DNA of 18,714 bases from contig JAUQYW010000460.1 in assembly GCA_030587525.1 (NCBI GenBank), forward strand, positions 1-18,714, written 5' to 3'. The position numbers and the translations under genes were made by a program. Of the stretch, positions 7,452 through 16,107 are shown in pieces; the stretch's first letter is position 1; every line of letters begins with the position of its first letter. This stretch comes from Candidatus Sigynarchaeota archaeon. GTDB lineage: Archaea; Asgardarchaeota; Lokiarchaeia; Sigynarchaeales; Sigynarchaeaceae. The notes below the pieces were generated by a model, which searched no databases, was not told the DNA's origin, and was given only the letters and a program-made list of their open reading frames with translations.

Positions 7452-7627
7452 GTTTTTTCACGCATCCAATTTGTTTGTTGTTGGTAACGCATCCATTCGT
7501 TGGCGATCAGTAGATTACCCACATATTTCGAGGTGCAGAAGATCCCGGTATCATCACGATGATATACGAAATCTTCCAGTTTTTTCGTACGCATCCAATT
7601 CGTTAAATTCCTCAACTTTACCGCCAT
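7448..7627 (-). CDS. Small 59-residue ORF upstream of and overlapping the unknown gene
   Basis: ATG at 7627 to TGA at 7448 encodes 59 residues beginning MAVKLRNLTNWMR. The motif N-x/E-W-M-R occurs three times (NWMRTKK, NEWMRYQ, NWMREKT), which also explains three near-identical 14-15 base repeats in the DNA at 7461, 7488 and 7590. The middle (KLEDFVYHRDDTGIFC) has protein-like composition. Its stop overlaps the next ATG by ATGA. Frame-compatible peptide-like sequence extends upstream to a TAA, so it may be a fragment of a longer, frameshifted gene. No family is recognised. Confidence 0.4.
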   Translation of the reverse strand: MAVKLRNLTNWMRTKKLEDFVYHRDDTGIFCTSKYVGNLLIANEWMRYQQQTNWMREKT

Positions 7628-7780
7628 ATCATCCGCATAATATGACGATAAGCCTTCTGGAGGATGTTAACGATGTGATGTAAATAACATCTCGGAAATA
7701 TTTAAGGAATTTCTCTAACGGGATACCACCGTCGAGTCTACAAAAATTTACCGACCCTTGTTTCGAGTGGAAAAAGAGGT

Positions 7781-8212
7781 TTAATCTGCCGAGCAGGCGA
7801 ATGGATTCTCGGGCCTGCCGAGTTTTTTGAAAAGATCGACGATAAACGTATTCAAGGGCTCCAGTTTCGAATGGTTAATAACCTTAGCCGTGATCACGTC
7901 TGCATATTTCTTTTTCACTTCATCGTGAAGCTTGTCGATGATCTGCAAGATTTGATCTTGATCCTCGAACGTCTCGTGAATGACGAGGAAAGTCACCTTT
8001 TGTCCATCCACGTCTCGCGGCTCGATCAGCATGTGCGTGTTGGAAAACAAGATATCGCAGAGCTCATTATTCGGAAAGAGCTCGCAGCCGAATTGGTTGA
8101 TGGCCGTCACGAACCCCGTTATCAAATCGCAATTTAACTCGCATCGCTCGAACCGCGCCTCGTAGGCAAGGAGCCCAGAATCATTATAGATCATGATAGA
8201 GACGATCACCAT
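7781..8212 (-). CDS. Longin-like domain protein
   Basis: A 143-residue protein with a beta-beta-alpha-beta-beta-beta-alpha-alpha pattern: strands VIVSIMIYNDSGLLAYEARF, a helix with DLITGFVTAINQFGCEL, strands for CDILFSNTHMLIEPR and VTFLVIHETF, then long helices from DQDQILQIIDKLHDEVKKKY onwards. The DLI-x-GF-x-TAI core after a first strand with an S-G turn is typical of the longin-domain proteins that are abundant in Asgard genomes; longins serve as platforms for small GTPases in eukaryotic trafficking. It is soluble, with no signal or membrane segment. The last four residues are C-S-A-D, putting a cysteine at position -4. ATG at 8212 is supported by a TATA box 24-31 nt upstream. It lies 92 nt downstream of the LRR gene on the same strand but seems to have its own promoter. 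Confidence 0.78.
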   Translation of the reverse strand: MVIVSIMIYNDSGLLAYEARFERCELNCDLITGFVTAINQFGCELFPNNELCDILFSNTHMLIEPRDVDGQKVTFLVIHETFEDQDQILQIIDKLHDEVKKKYADVITAKVINHSKLEPLNTFIVDLFKKLGRPENPFACSAD

Positions 8213-8235
8213 GGTGAGGAATCATTCACCGGTGG

Positions 8236-8243
8236 ATATTTAG
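8236..8243 (-). promoter_or_regulatory. TATA-like box of the longin gene
   Basis: CTAAATAT on the minus strand lies 24-31 nt before the ATG at 8212, preceded by a purine-rich AAAAGG stretch that could be the BRE. The spacing implies a leaderless or nearly leaderless transcript. Confidence 0.5.
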
Positions 8244-8304
8244 ACCTTTTTGGAGCCAAGAAGAATAGATCCGGTTTTTTTTTCCGAAACACTCCCACGA
8301 GCTG

Positions 8305-9222
8305 CTATTCAAGAAGAGTACTTCCAGGTATTCTTATATCTCTGCCATCTACATCCTCACATCCCTTCTGCTTGAGATACTTGATCCAGGCTCGTAATTC
8401 ATCGGGGAAAGACGAGATCTGATTGTTATCGAACGTGAGCTGTTTCAACTTCACCAGTTTTGCGATGGTGACAGGAAGAGCGGTAAGTTTATTGCCTCTT
8501 AAATTGAGAAGGGTGAGTGATTTCAAGCTGCCGATTGTCGTGGGAAGGATGGTAATCTGGTTGGCTTCTAAATATAGCTGCGTTAAACTGACCAGTTTCC
8601 CTATCGTGTCGGGGATGGATGCGAGCATGTTATTCCATAGGACAAGGTCATGCAATGATTCCATTTCACCTATCGTGTCGGGAAGAGATGACAGCCGGTT
8701 GTGTCCTAGCTCCAGACGCTTGAGCCATTTCAGTTCACCGATCGTGCTGGGAATTGAGGAGAGCTGGTTAAAAGCTAGCTCGAGGGTCTTGAGTAATTTG
8801 AGCTCGCCAATTATACTTGGGATGGAGGATAATTGGTTACCATTGAGATCCAGAGACTTCAACGACACGAGCTGGCCAATCGGCCCGGGGAGCGAGGTGA
8901 GCCTGTTGGCGCCCAGCAATAATGCTCGTAGGAATCTGAGCTTGCCAATCGAGTCGGGAAGGGAGGTGAGCTTATTTCGTGACAACACGAGGTTCTTCAA
9001 ATATTTTAGCTGCCCTATCGACACGGGGAGAGATGCCAATCCCTTGTCAACCAAGCCGAGCCCCACCACGTGCCCTCCCCTTGCAGCGAAGCCGAACATG
9101 TCCCGATCGAACGTGGAGACCGGCGGGATGGCCATGTTGATCGACGCCTCGATCTCGGCCAGCACGTCCCGCTCGACCTCGTATAGCTCGACGCCTTGGT
9201 GTTGCACTTTCGTCCTATTCAT
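8305..9222 (-). CDS. Leucine-rich repeat protein (plant/Ras-type 23-residue LRRs)
   Basis: A 305-residue protein. Residues 1-52 are a non-repeat cap (MNRTKVQHQGVELYEVERD...). From about 53 to 270 there are about ten tandem 23-residue repeats of the pattern LxxLxLxxNxLxSLPxxIGxLxx, for example LVLSRNKLTSLPDSIGKL and LELGHNRLSSLPDTIGEM. A C-terminal cap (SSFPDELRAWIKYL...) ends the solenoid. The repeats match the SDS22/plant intracellular Ras-group class that forms a curved protein-binding surface. There is no signal peptide, so it is probably cytoplasmic, perhaps a scaffold for GTPases. A broken copy of its first 28 codons and leader sits at 4123-4228. Start at ATG 9222 is confirmed by that conservation. 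A weak TTGGATAAG element about 24-33 nt upstream may be its TATA box. It is divergent from the hydrolase gene. Confidence 0.93.
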   Translation of the reverse strand: MNRTKVQHQGVELYEVERDVLAEIEASINMAIPPVSTFDRDMFGFAARGGHVVGLGLVDKGLASLPVSIGQLKYLKNLVLSRNKLTSLPDSIGKLRFLRALLLGANRLTSLPGPIGQLVSLKSLDLNGNQLSSIPSIIGELKLLKTLELAFNQLSSIPSTIGELKWLKRLELGHNRLSSLPDTIGEMESLHDLVLWNNMLASIPDTIGKLVSLTQLYLEANQITILPTTIGSLKSLTLLNLRGNKLTALPVTIAKLVKLKQLTFDNNQISSFPDELRAWIKYLKQKGCEDVDGRDIRIPGSTLLE

Positions 9223-9354
9223 CGTAGCATCATTTTCCTAACCGGTCTTATCCAATACAGATGGCATCGATTTTGCCGTTATCATTTCAGTTTTCTCTCG
9301 ATCTCCTTAAAATAGTATGTGGTGAATAATGACCAACAAACACGTGATTTAACC

Positions 9355-11031
9355 ATGATGAATAAAAAATTAGCGATGCTCGTCGCCGGCGTGATATTAA
9401 CCGTAGGAGGCCTTATTCCAACAATTGCACTCACGTTTTCTGCAGATCCAGCAAACCCGTATACCATCGGGCAACGCACGCTCGTGGCGAGCGACGGCAC
9501 GCGCATTGCATCGTTAATATTTACCCCAACGAACACGTCTGGAAACCATCCCGGCGTCGTCGTTGCACACGGCTTTTGCGGGAACAAGCAATACATGCAA
9601 CCGCTAAGCATCGAGCTCGTGAAGCGCGGCTTCGTGGTCGTGGCCATCGATTTCCGGGGCCATGGCATCTCAGACGGTTATATGCTGGGAAGATTTCCCA
9701 CGGACGACATGAGCTTGGATATCGGTGCGGCCGTTGGATATTTGCAAGGCCTAGGCTATGTCGACAAGATAGGGCTTGTCGGGCATTCTATGGGCGGCCG
9801 CACGTCCCTCGTGTATGCGGAAGCACACTCGGACATCATCAACGCGACCGTGAGCCTCGGTATGGTCTCTATGGACTTCAATTGGTCCAGGATCCCGAAT
9901 CTCATGATGGCCATCGGCCAGTTCGAGCAGACCTTCACGAGGCAAGACGCCATCGACTTCGTCCGGGCTTACACGGGCAATGCATCGGCCGAGACCGGCT
10001 TGCAATACGGCAGCTTCGCTGCCATGAACGCGACGAAAGCGGTGATCGGGCCGACGAGCGAGCACTTGGGCGATGTCTTCGAGCCCACGATCATGCACGA
10101 GATGGTCTCGTGGCTCGAGCTCGCGTTCTTCGGGTCAATTCGATGGCCGGTCAATATCACCATCACGATCCTGGTGGGATTTATCATCACGATGCTCGCA
10201 GGGTGCGCGGTGGTGTTTGCTGCCATCACCGCATACTTCTCCAAGCTGATCGTCAAGCGCCCCGCGTCCAAGGAGACCGTGGCCTTGCCGCGGGAATTCT
10301 CGGCCGGGAAGATGGTCGGGTTTTTCATCATCGGGTCCGTGGTGGGGCTCGGGCTAATCTCCCCGCTATCATCCATCTTCACGGTCACGATTCCCGTCGT
10401 CATGGGAAACTCGCTTTACGCCATGCTTGCTGGCCGGGCCATCGCCGTTCTCATCGCTTTTGTGTTATTCAAGATTCTCTATCGCAAGCAATGGAAGGCA
10501 AAGACCTTGTACGTGAGTTTCAAGGAATTCACGCTCCCGGGCAGCCGCGCCAGCATCGTGTACGGGCTCGCCACCGGCTTGGTCTTCTGCGCGATCTTCA
10601 TCATCGCGATGGATTGGAGCATCACGGCGGCAATACCCACCACCCGGGAATTTGGCGCCATGTGGAGCATCGCCGTGCTGTCCTTTCCCCCGCTGATCGT
10701 CAAGGAATATTATGTCCGAACCATCCAATCCCGCATCACGTGGCGAAACAAGGCCCATGAGTTCTTTTCGATGGCCGGGATCGGTATCTTGCTTGACAAT
10801 ACCGTGTTGATCCCGGTGATGCTGGTGACGTGGGGCACCGACTGGGGCGCTTTCCTCGCGCTTTCCACGTCCGTGTTCGTGTTTTTTTCGGCCTTGCAAC
10901 AAACCACGATCACGTGGGTCTACATGTTTTCTCGCCGGAACATTCTGAGTTCCACGATGTTCGCGTGCATTCAATACGCGTGGATGGCGATCATTTTTTA
11001 CCCGTTTGGTCTTTCCTTCCCGTTGTTATGA
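9355..11031 (+). CDS. Alpha/beta hydrolase fused to a multi-spanning membrane domain
   Basis: Numbered from ATG 9355 (558 residues). Residues 2-28 are a signal anchor. Residues about 40-265 form an alpha/beta-hydrolase domain: oxyanion-side HGFCGNK, DFRGHGIS, nucleophile elbow GHSMGG with S145, and a later SEHLG with a candidate catalytic histidine. The usual acidic residue is not obvious; a glutamate in GQFEQT is a candidate. Sequons around the hydrolase domain suggest it faces outside. Residues about 280-558 contain around eight transmembrane helices with no recognised transporter motif. A longer frame starts at GTG 9319, but an AT-rich TTAAAATA element at 9307-9315 would place transcription start beyond it, so 9355 is preferred. 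The enzyme probably hydrolyses an ester or peptide at the outer membrane face. The GH-like gene follows on the same strand. Confidence 0.82.
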   Translation: MMNKKLAMLVAGVILTVGGLIPTIALTFSADPANPYTIGQRTLVASDGTRIASLIFTPTNTSGNHPGVVVAHGFCGNKQYMQPLSIELVKRGFVVVAIDFRGHGISDGYMLGRFPTDDMSLDIGAAVGYLQGLGYVDKIGLVGHSMGGRTSLVYAEAHSDIINATVSLGMVSMDFNWSRIPNLMMAIGQFEQTFTRQDAIDFVRAYTGNASAETGLQYGSFAAMNATKAVIGPTSEHLGDVFEPTIMHEMVSWLELAFFGSIRWPVNITITILVGFIITMLAGCAVVFAAITAYFSKLIVKRPASKETVALPREFSAGKMVGFFIIGSVVGLGLISPLSSIFTVTIPVVMGNSLYAMLAGRAIAVLIAFVLFKILYRKQWKAKTLYVSFKEFTLPGSRASIVYGLATGLVFCAIFIIAMDWSITAAIPTTREFGAMWSIAVLSFPPLIVKEYYVRTIQSRITWRNKAHEFFSMAGIGILLDNTVLIPVMLVTWGTDWGAFLALSTSVFVFFSALQQTTITWVYMFSRRNILSSTMFACIQYAWMAIIFYPFGLSFPLL

Positions 11032-11032
11032 T

Positions 11033-11049
11033 TTTCTTTCCTTTTTTTT
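11033..11049 (+). terminator. T-rich tract after the membrane hydrolase gene
   Basis: Directly after the stop codon comes a pyrimidine tract with runs of T (ATTTTCTTTCC then eight T). Archaeal RNA polymerase stops at such U-rich tracts without a hairpin. Read-through to the next gene, 58 nt away, remains possible. Confidence 0.45.
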
Positions 11050-11089
11050 AATACGCTTGAATACTTGATGATTCCAGATAATCAAGCAA

Positions 11090-14000
11090 ATGATGACCCC
11101 GATGGCTAATATGCAACGAAAAGGGATTCACTATCCCTTCGATGTACCGCGAAAAGGAATTCACTATATTTCAAACCTTGACGTGCTCGATTATGGTGTC
11201 GGCGATTGGAACCCGGATAGAGGACTCGGCTACCATCGCGTAGTCATCAAGGTCGAGCATCGTGCGAGTGCCGTTTTCGTGCATATTCCATGGCGGCGGC
11301 GGGATCCGGACGTGGAAACGAAAGGGTTTTTGCTATATCGCGGTATTGGCTGGATCCGGAAGCAGATAACAAACATATTCGTAGTTACCCTCAAACACGA
11401 TTTTGCCGACATCATTTTCGAACCACGTTGGGGAGCTGGCACCTTCGCGCTGTATTACTTGCCCACGAAGCGCACGGGCAAGGCATGGTACTTCCCGGAG
11501 TTCACGTACTTGTCACCCGGGCAGCATGCAAGTCCACGATGGCTTGCCAAGAACGGGCTGGATGTTGGTATGAAACGTGCGATCGACCCGAATCAATTTC
11601 CAAAGGCAATTGCCGTGCGCATCGAAGCTGCTAACGAATTTCACTCATTCTTCCCAATGGAGGTCAATGCCACGGCGGATGAAATCGAAGACTTGAAATC
11701 CGCGAATCCGGACAAGCAATTCCTGCTGTTTCCAGAAAGCCGCGAGCATCCCATTCGTATGATCCATCCCTTGCCATATAGGTGGAAACAATCCCGCTCG
11801 AAAAACGATTTTCACGACACCGCAGCTCGTGGCGAGTATTTTACCTTCCAGGTCGGCGTATGGGCAATGCGATCCGGCCTGGACGGCATCGCGATCGACT
11901 TTCGCGACTTGCAATTGGAGAGTGGAACCAGCATCAGCAAGGACAAGTTCACGTGCTTGAACCTCGGCGGGGTGGATTGGCTCGGCAAACCATTCACGAA
12001 AGATCTTTCCATCAAGCAAGCTACCATCCAAGCCTTGTGGATCGGCCTCGATGTCCCCGTGCAAGCATCACCCGGGCAATACAAGAGCACGATGACGCTT
12101 CGTACTAGGAATGCTGGCTCGCAAGACATCGTCATCACCATCGACGTTGCTGACAAGGAGATCCTTGATAGAGGGTATGGCGATTTGTGGCGCCACGCGC
12201 GCATGAACTGGCTCAACTCGACGACCGGCATCGACGATGACGTGGTCAAACCATTCACGCCGGTTTTAGTCAACGAAAAAAGTGTTCGAGTTCTCGGCCG
12301 TGCCTTGGAAATTGGCGAGTATGGTCTACCGGAACGAATCGTTTCGACATTCACGAGCAACAATGATAGCTTTGGTGGACCAGCCAAGGACATCCTTGCA
12401 TCGCAAATGCGTTTCTCTATCTGGCGCGAGGGGGAACCCATCACCTTCAAGGCGAGCGGCATCCAATTCACCAAAAAAACGAATGGTTGCGCCGAGTGGG
12501 AAACGACGTGCACGGCGCCGGGTATAACGATGCGCGTCGCGGCGAGGATGGAATGCGACGGGCACGTGGATTATTCGGTTGCGGTCACGGCCTTGGACAG
12601 GGTAGATCTCGACGATGCACGCCTGGAAGTTCCCTTCAAAACGGAGATTGCCCAGTTTATGATGGGTCTCGGCGTTCCCGGCGGGAACCGACCGCACGAG
12701 CACGCGTGGAAATGGCAGATGGATAAGGCAAATGCATCGACATGGATCGGAACGGTCAATGCCGGCCTCCTTGTCAAGTTAAATCATGCCACGCCGGATT
12801 GGCCAATGTACAATTTCAAGGCCACCGGTTTGTACCGCGATTGGGACAATAATGGTGCCGGCGGCTGCGAGCTCAAAGAAACGGGCGACAATGTCGTGGT
12901 GCTCTCCGCCTTCACGGGTCGCCGCGCGATGGAGCCGGGGGAGCAGCTCGCTTTAAACTTCGCGCTGCTCATCACGCCGATCAAGGTCTTGGACAAGAAC
13001 CACTGGTCGTGGCGTTATTATCACAAGTCTCTCGGGCTGATCTCCAGAGGCACGAAGCCGTGGATCAAGACCGCTGCCAAGAACGGCGCGACGATCATCA
13101 ACGTGCATCACGGGAACGAGCTCAATCCCCACATCAATTATCCCTTTCTTTCACTCGAAAAGCTTAAGAGCTTCGTTGTGAAAGCACGTGAATCGAACCT
13201 GCGCGTGAAGATCTATTACACGATTCGGGAGCTCACGAATTACACGGCGGAGATCTGGGCGCTGCGCAGCCTCGGCAGGGAAGTGTATACGTCGGAGGAA
13301 AAGCATCTCCATGCCACGCCCGTGATGGGCCATCCATGGCTCAAGGAACATCTCGTCACCGGGTACGATCCCGCGTGGCATCAACCGATCGGCCGGGGTA
13401 TCTACGACGCGGCCATCCGCACCGCGGGCTTGTCACGCTGGCACAATTATTACATCGAAGGCTTGAGCTGGCTCGTGACCCACGCCGGCATCCGTGGCTT
13501 GTACCTCGATGGCATCGGCTATGACCGCGAGATCATGAAGCGGGTCCGCAAGGTGCTTGACAAAGCGGCTGACGATTGCCTTATCGACTTCCACTCGGGG
13601 AACAGTTTTTCCCCGGAATATGGCATGACCAGTCCCGCGTGTATGTACCTGGAACATTTCCCGTACATCGATAGCCTCTGGTTCGGGGAAGGCTACGATT
13701 ATAAAAAAAGCACGCCGGAGTATTGGCTCGTCGAGATCTCCGGCATTCCTTTCGGCCTGTTTGGCGAGATGCTGGAAGGCGGTGGCAACCCGTTTCGAGG
13801 TATGGTGTATGGTATGACCAGCCGTCTCGGCTGGACACGGCCGAATCCTAGGGCGATCTGGCGTTTATGGGACAAATTCGGCATCAAGGAGGCTAAAATG
13901 ACGGGATACTGGGATCCCGACTGTCCCGTAAAGACGGACCGAAATGACGTGCTCGTGACCGTTTACAAGAAGCAAGAAACCGCATTACTCGCTATCGCCA

Positions 14001-14194
14001 GCTGGGCCGATGAAGCCGTGCGCTGCCGCATCATCATCGATTGGAACAAGCTCGGGATCGAGCCCACAGGTGCCACTTGCTTTATGCCCGGCATCCACAA
14101 CGACCAGCATCCCGGCAAGGTTTCCAAGGATTGCGTGGTCACCATTCCGAAGGCTCGGGGTCTCTTCATCATCGTCTCAGCTGGGAGTGCGTGA
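11090..14194 (+). CDS. Large glycoside-hydrolase-like protein (DUF6067-type)
   Basis: A 1034-residue protein. The N-terminal part (about 40-640) is beta-rich, with IPWRRRD at about 66-72 and later LYYLPTKR. The C-terminal part (about 650-960) reads as a TIM barrel: INVHHGNELNPHINYPF near 673, VKIYYTIREL, SRWHNYYIEGL, GLYLDGIGYD with D807, LIDFHSGN, SLWFGEGYD with E867, and EISGIPFGLFGEM. Strand-end Asp and Glu are candidate catalytic residues. These motifs match bacterial secreted proteins annotated as glycoside-hydrolase-domain (DUF6067) proteins. Residues 965-1034 look like a closing beta domain. No signal peptide is visible, so it seems cytoplasmic here. A 33-bp tandem duplication repeats RKGIHY near the N-terminus. 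ATG 11090 and 11093 are adjacent; no Shine-Dalgarno is seen. The PIG-L deacetylase follows 42 nt downstream. Confidence 0.8.
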   Translation: MMTPMANMQRKGIHYPFDVPRKGIHYISNLDVLDYGVGDWNPDRGLGYHRVVIKVEHRASAVFVHIPWRRRDPDVETKGFLLYRGIGWIRKQITNIFVVTLKHDFADIIFEPRWGAGTFALYYLPTKRTGKAWYFPEFTYLSPGQHASPRWLAKNGLDVGMKRAIDPNQFPKAIAVRIEAANEFHSFFPMEVNATADEIEDLKSANPDKQFLLFPESREHPIRMIHPLPYRWKQSRSKNDFHDTAARGEYFTFQVGVWAMRSGLDGIAIDFRDLQLESGTSISKDKFTCLNLGGVDWLGKPFTKDLSIKQATIQALWIGLDVPVQASPGQYKSTMTLRTRNAGSQDIVITIDVADKEILDRGYGDLWRHARMNWLNSTTGIDDDVVKPFTPVLVNEKSVRVLGRALEIGEYGLPERIVSTFTSNNDSFGGPAKDILASQMRFSIWREGEPITFKASGIQFTKKTNGCAEWETTCTAPGITMRVAARMECDGHVDYSVAVTALDRVDLDDARLEVPFKTEIAQFMMGLGVPGGNRPHEHAWKWQMDKANASTWIGTVNAGLLVKLNHATPDWPMYNFKATGLYRDWDNNGAGGCELKETGDNVVVLSAFTGRRAMEPGEQLALNFALLITPIKVLDKNHWSWRYYHKSLGLISRGTKPWIKTAAKNGATIINVHHGNELNPHINYPFLSLEKLKSFVVKARESNLRVKIYYTIRELTNYTAEIWALRSLGREVYTSEEKHLHATPVMGHPWLKEHLVTGYDPAWHQPIGRGIYDAAIRTAGLSRWHNYYIEGLSWLVTHAGIRGLYLDGIGYDREIMKRVRKVLDKAADDCLIDFHSGNSFSPEYGMTSPACMYLEHFPYIDSLWFGEGYDYKKSTPEYWLVEISGIPFGLFGEMLEGGGNPFRGMVYGMTSRLGWTRPNPRAIWRLWDKFGIKEAKMTGYWDPDCPVKTDRNDVLVTVYKKQETALLAIASWADEAVRCRIIIDWNKLGIEPTGATCFMPGIHNDQHPGKVSKDCVVTIPKARGLFIIVSAGSA

Positions 14195-14206
14195 TAAAAA
14201 AGATGC

Positions 14207-14214
14207 TATATATA
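14207..14214 (+). promoter_or_regulatory. TATA box of the PIG-L deacetylase gene
   Basis: TATATATA lies 23-30 nt before the ATG at 14237, an ideal position for a leaderless archaeal mRNA. It lies just after the stop of the glycoside-hydrolase-like gene, so the deacetylase can probably be transcribed on its own. Confidence 0.65.
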
Positions 14215-14236
14215 CACGTGCTGAGATTGGATCATC

Positions 14237-14983
14237 ATGAACGTGATAGTTTTTGCACCACACGAGGACGATGAGGCGTTTGCTTGCGCGGGCACGATCG
14301 CGAAACACAAGCTTGAGGGTGATGCGGTATCCATCGTGTTCATGACGGATGGGCGCCTCGGCGTGAACAAGATGATCGAAGGAAAATACACGCCTGACCA
14401 GCTCGCGCAAGAACGCAAGAAGGAGGCCCTCGCAGCAGCGAAGGCCATAGGCGTGCCGAAAAACGACGTGATTTTCTTAGGCTACCACGATCAAGATCTC
14501 GCGAACCATCATGACGAGGCCATCCAGCGAATCGGTGATCTCGTCAAAAAGATCCAACCCACCTTCATCTACCAAGCCGTCACGAACTACGGACACGTGG
14601 ACCATCTCGCAATGTTTTTTTTCGTGTTCGAGGCGGCGAAATCGATAGGGTTCACGGGAGAGATCAGGGTGAGCAAGCCCATGGGTTTACTGTTACCTGC
14701 CAAGCCACCAACAAAGGAGGCTGATTCCAGGATGGAGCTCGTGGAAAAGGATTTTAAAAAAATCGATAGCATCACTATAGACATTTCGCGCACGTTCGAG
14801 ACGAAGATCGCCGCGGGCATGGCCCATAAAACCCAGCTAGGTATGTTCTGGGCCATGGTTGACCCCAAGGATGATTTTGAATCCGTGGTGAAGGAAGGTA
14901 TGGCAGATATATTCCAGGACAAGGTCGAGGTCTTTGAACGGAGAGTCATTATTCCCATGCCGGCAAAGAAGAAAATGACGTGA
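14237..14983 (+). CDS. PIG-L/LmbE family de-N-acetylase
   Basis: A 248-residue protein with the defining N-terminal motif APHEDDE (A-P-H-x-D-D-E; H9 and D12 as zinc ligands) and a GHVDH motif (H120, D122, H123) supplying the third ligand, plus FMTDG after the second strand as in the family. Members remove the acetyl group from N-acetylglucosamine groups, for example GlcNAc-PI in GPI synthesis, mycothiol and bacillithiol precursors, chitobiose or antibiotic sugars. The length is normal and there is no signal peptide. It follows the large glycoside-hydrolase-like gene, which suggests an amino-sugar glycan, glycolipid or inositol phospholipid substrate; the precise substrate is not predictable. 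The start is fixed by the motif and the TATA box. The 124 nt after it before the next gene hold nothing recognisable. Confidence 0.93.
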   Translation: MNVIVFAPHEDDEAFACAGTIAKHKLEGDAVSIVFMTDGRLGVNKMIEGKYTPDQLAQERKKEALAAAKAIGVPKNDVIFLGYHDQDLANHHDEAIQRIGDLVKKIQPTFIYQAVTNYGHVDHLAMFFFVFEAAKSIGFTGEIRVSKPMGLLLPAKPPTKEADSRMELVEKDFKKIDSITIDISRTFETKIAAGMAHKTQLGMFWAMVDPKDDFESVVKEGMADIFQDKVEVFERRVIIPMPAKKKMT

Positions 14984-15107
14984 TCGCGCTTTTCGGGGCA
15001 GTCTTCTCTTGTTGTTTCTGGAAAGAATTGGTTCCGCGTGCCGAGACATTCTTTGACAATAATCGGCTTCCACATTTTTCATTATCCCGTTTGTGAATTC
15101 TTAACAT

Positions 15108-16070
15108 ATGGCGCGACAAGTCAATGTTCAAGATAGCATTACCACGAACGTCTCGATCAACCTGGAGAAATCACAAAAAACCCGGCGTGAAATGCTCGCG
15201 GTCTCGTGGACCGCGATACTTTTGAGCAGCTGCATCGCCGTGATATTTTGGCGCACGTTCACGCCAGGCGAACCAGAATGGTGGCCATGGTTGCATTTTA
15301 TAGGCTTGGCCTTGCTGTTTGCATTGACTTGCATCCGGACATCCTTGAAACCCTTGAGATCGTTCCTTTTTGTCTTGCTCGTGATATTCGGGCTGGGATA
15401 CGGTGGCGGATGGAAATGGGGCTTGATCCAGTTCATCATCACAAGTCCCGTTGGCAATTTCTTGAAGACCCAAACCCCGCTATCGATCGGGCTCCATCTT
15501 CTCCGATTGTTGCCCGCCGCGGTCATTCTAACATTCTTCTTGATGAAGGGTCGGAAGCGGGCTGAATTTTTCTTGATCAAGGGAGATGTACGTGCCCTCG
15601 TTGTGCCGTCTAAGCTGTTGGGCATGAAAAAAGCCGAGCCGTGGACAAGGATCGGTTCTATCTTTAGCGTCATTTTCACGAGCGGGGGGTTTATTTTCCT
15701 TTTGCTCCGGTCTAACAAAGGATCGATCGCGGATTCGATGGATCTATTTGTCACGGTTCCAGTTGCCGTCTTGATCGCCGGGATCAATGCATTCAACGAG
15801 GAATTCACGCTACGGGCAGCACCGCTCTCGGAGATCTGGCAAGTCCTGGGCAAGCAACAAGCGCTCTTGATCACCACCATCTATTTCGGGATCGGCCACT
15901 ATTATGGCGTGCCTAATGGCGTAATTGGCGTGTTTCTCTCCGCGTTCCTCGGGTGGTTTTTGGGAAAGAGCTTGATGGAAACGAAGGGCTTTTTCTGGGC
16001 ATGGTTTATCCACGTGCTTCAAGACATCGTCATCTTCACGTTCTACGCTGTATTCCCCGCGATGCCATGA
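15108..16070 (+). CDS. CPBP-family intramembrane protease (Rce1/CAAX-protease superfamily)
   Basis: A 320-residue membrane protein with about eight hydrophobic segments from residue 32 on. The three CPBP motifs are present: EEFTLR at 231-236 (E-E-x-x-x-R), FGIGH at 260-264 (F-x-x-x-H, H264) and H302 with D306 in IHVLQD at the third histidine position, where Asn or Asp is usual. These residues form the active site in the membrane. The family includes eukaryotic Rce1, which removes the last three residues of prenylated CAAX proteins, but also many bacterial and archaeal members with other roles such as bacteriocin immunity or sortase-like processing. Residues 1-28 are polar and probably cytoplasmic. 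It is the last of four plus-strand genes and converges with an ICMT-like gene. Confidence 0.9.
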   Translation: MARQVNVQDSITTNVSINLEKSQKTRREMLAVSWTAILLSSCIAVIFWRTFTPGEPEWWPWLHFIGLALLFALTCIRTSLKPLRSFLFVLLVIFGLGYGGGWKWGLIQFIITSPVGNFLKTQTPLSIGLHLLRLLPAAVILTFFLMKGRKRAEFFLIKGDVRALVVPSKLLGMKKAEPWTRIGSIFSVIFTSGGFIFLLLRSNKGSIADSMDLFVTVPVAVLIAGINAFNEEFTLRAAPLSEIWQVLGKQQALLITTIYFGIGHYYGVPNGVIGVFLSAFLGWFLGKSLMETKGFFWAWFIHVLQDIVIFTFYAVFPAMP

Positions 16071-16107
16071 CCCGCAATTATTAAAAAAGGCCAGGACACA
16101 AGCGAAA

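Noticed and set aside
7461..7604. Three copies of a CGCATCCAATTCGTT-like repeat, considered as iterons or CRISPR-like repeats
   Set aside because: Spacing is irregular and each copy encodes the N/E-W-M-R repeat of the 59-residue ORF on the minus strand.
8423..9241. Open plus-strand frame opposite the LRR gene
   Set aside because: It exists because the LRR coding repeats are regular; the minus-strand repeats are unmistakable.
9576..10760. Open second plus-strand frame inside the membrane hydrolase gene
   Set aside because: Arginine- and histidine-rich translation without motifs; the overlapping frame has the GHSMGG elbow and transmembrane helices.
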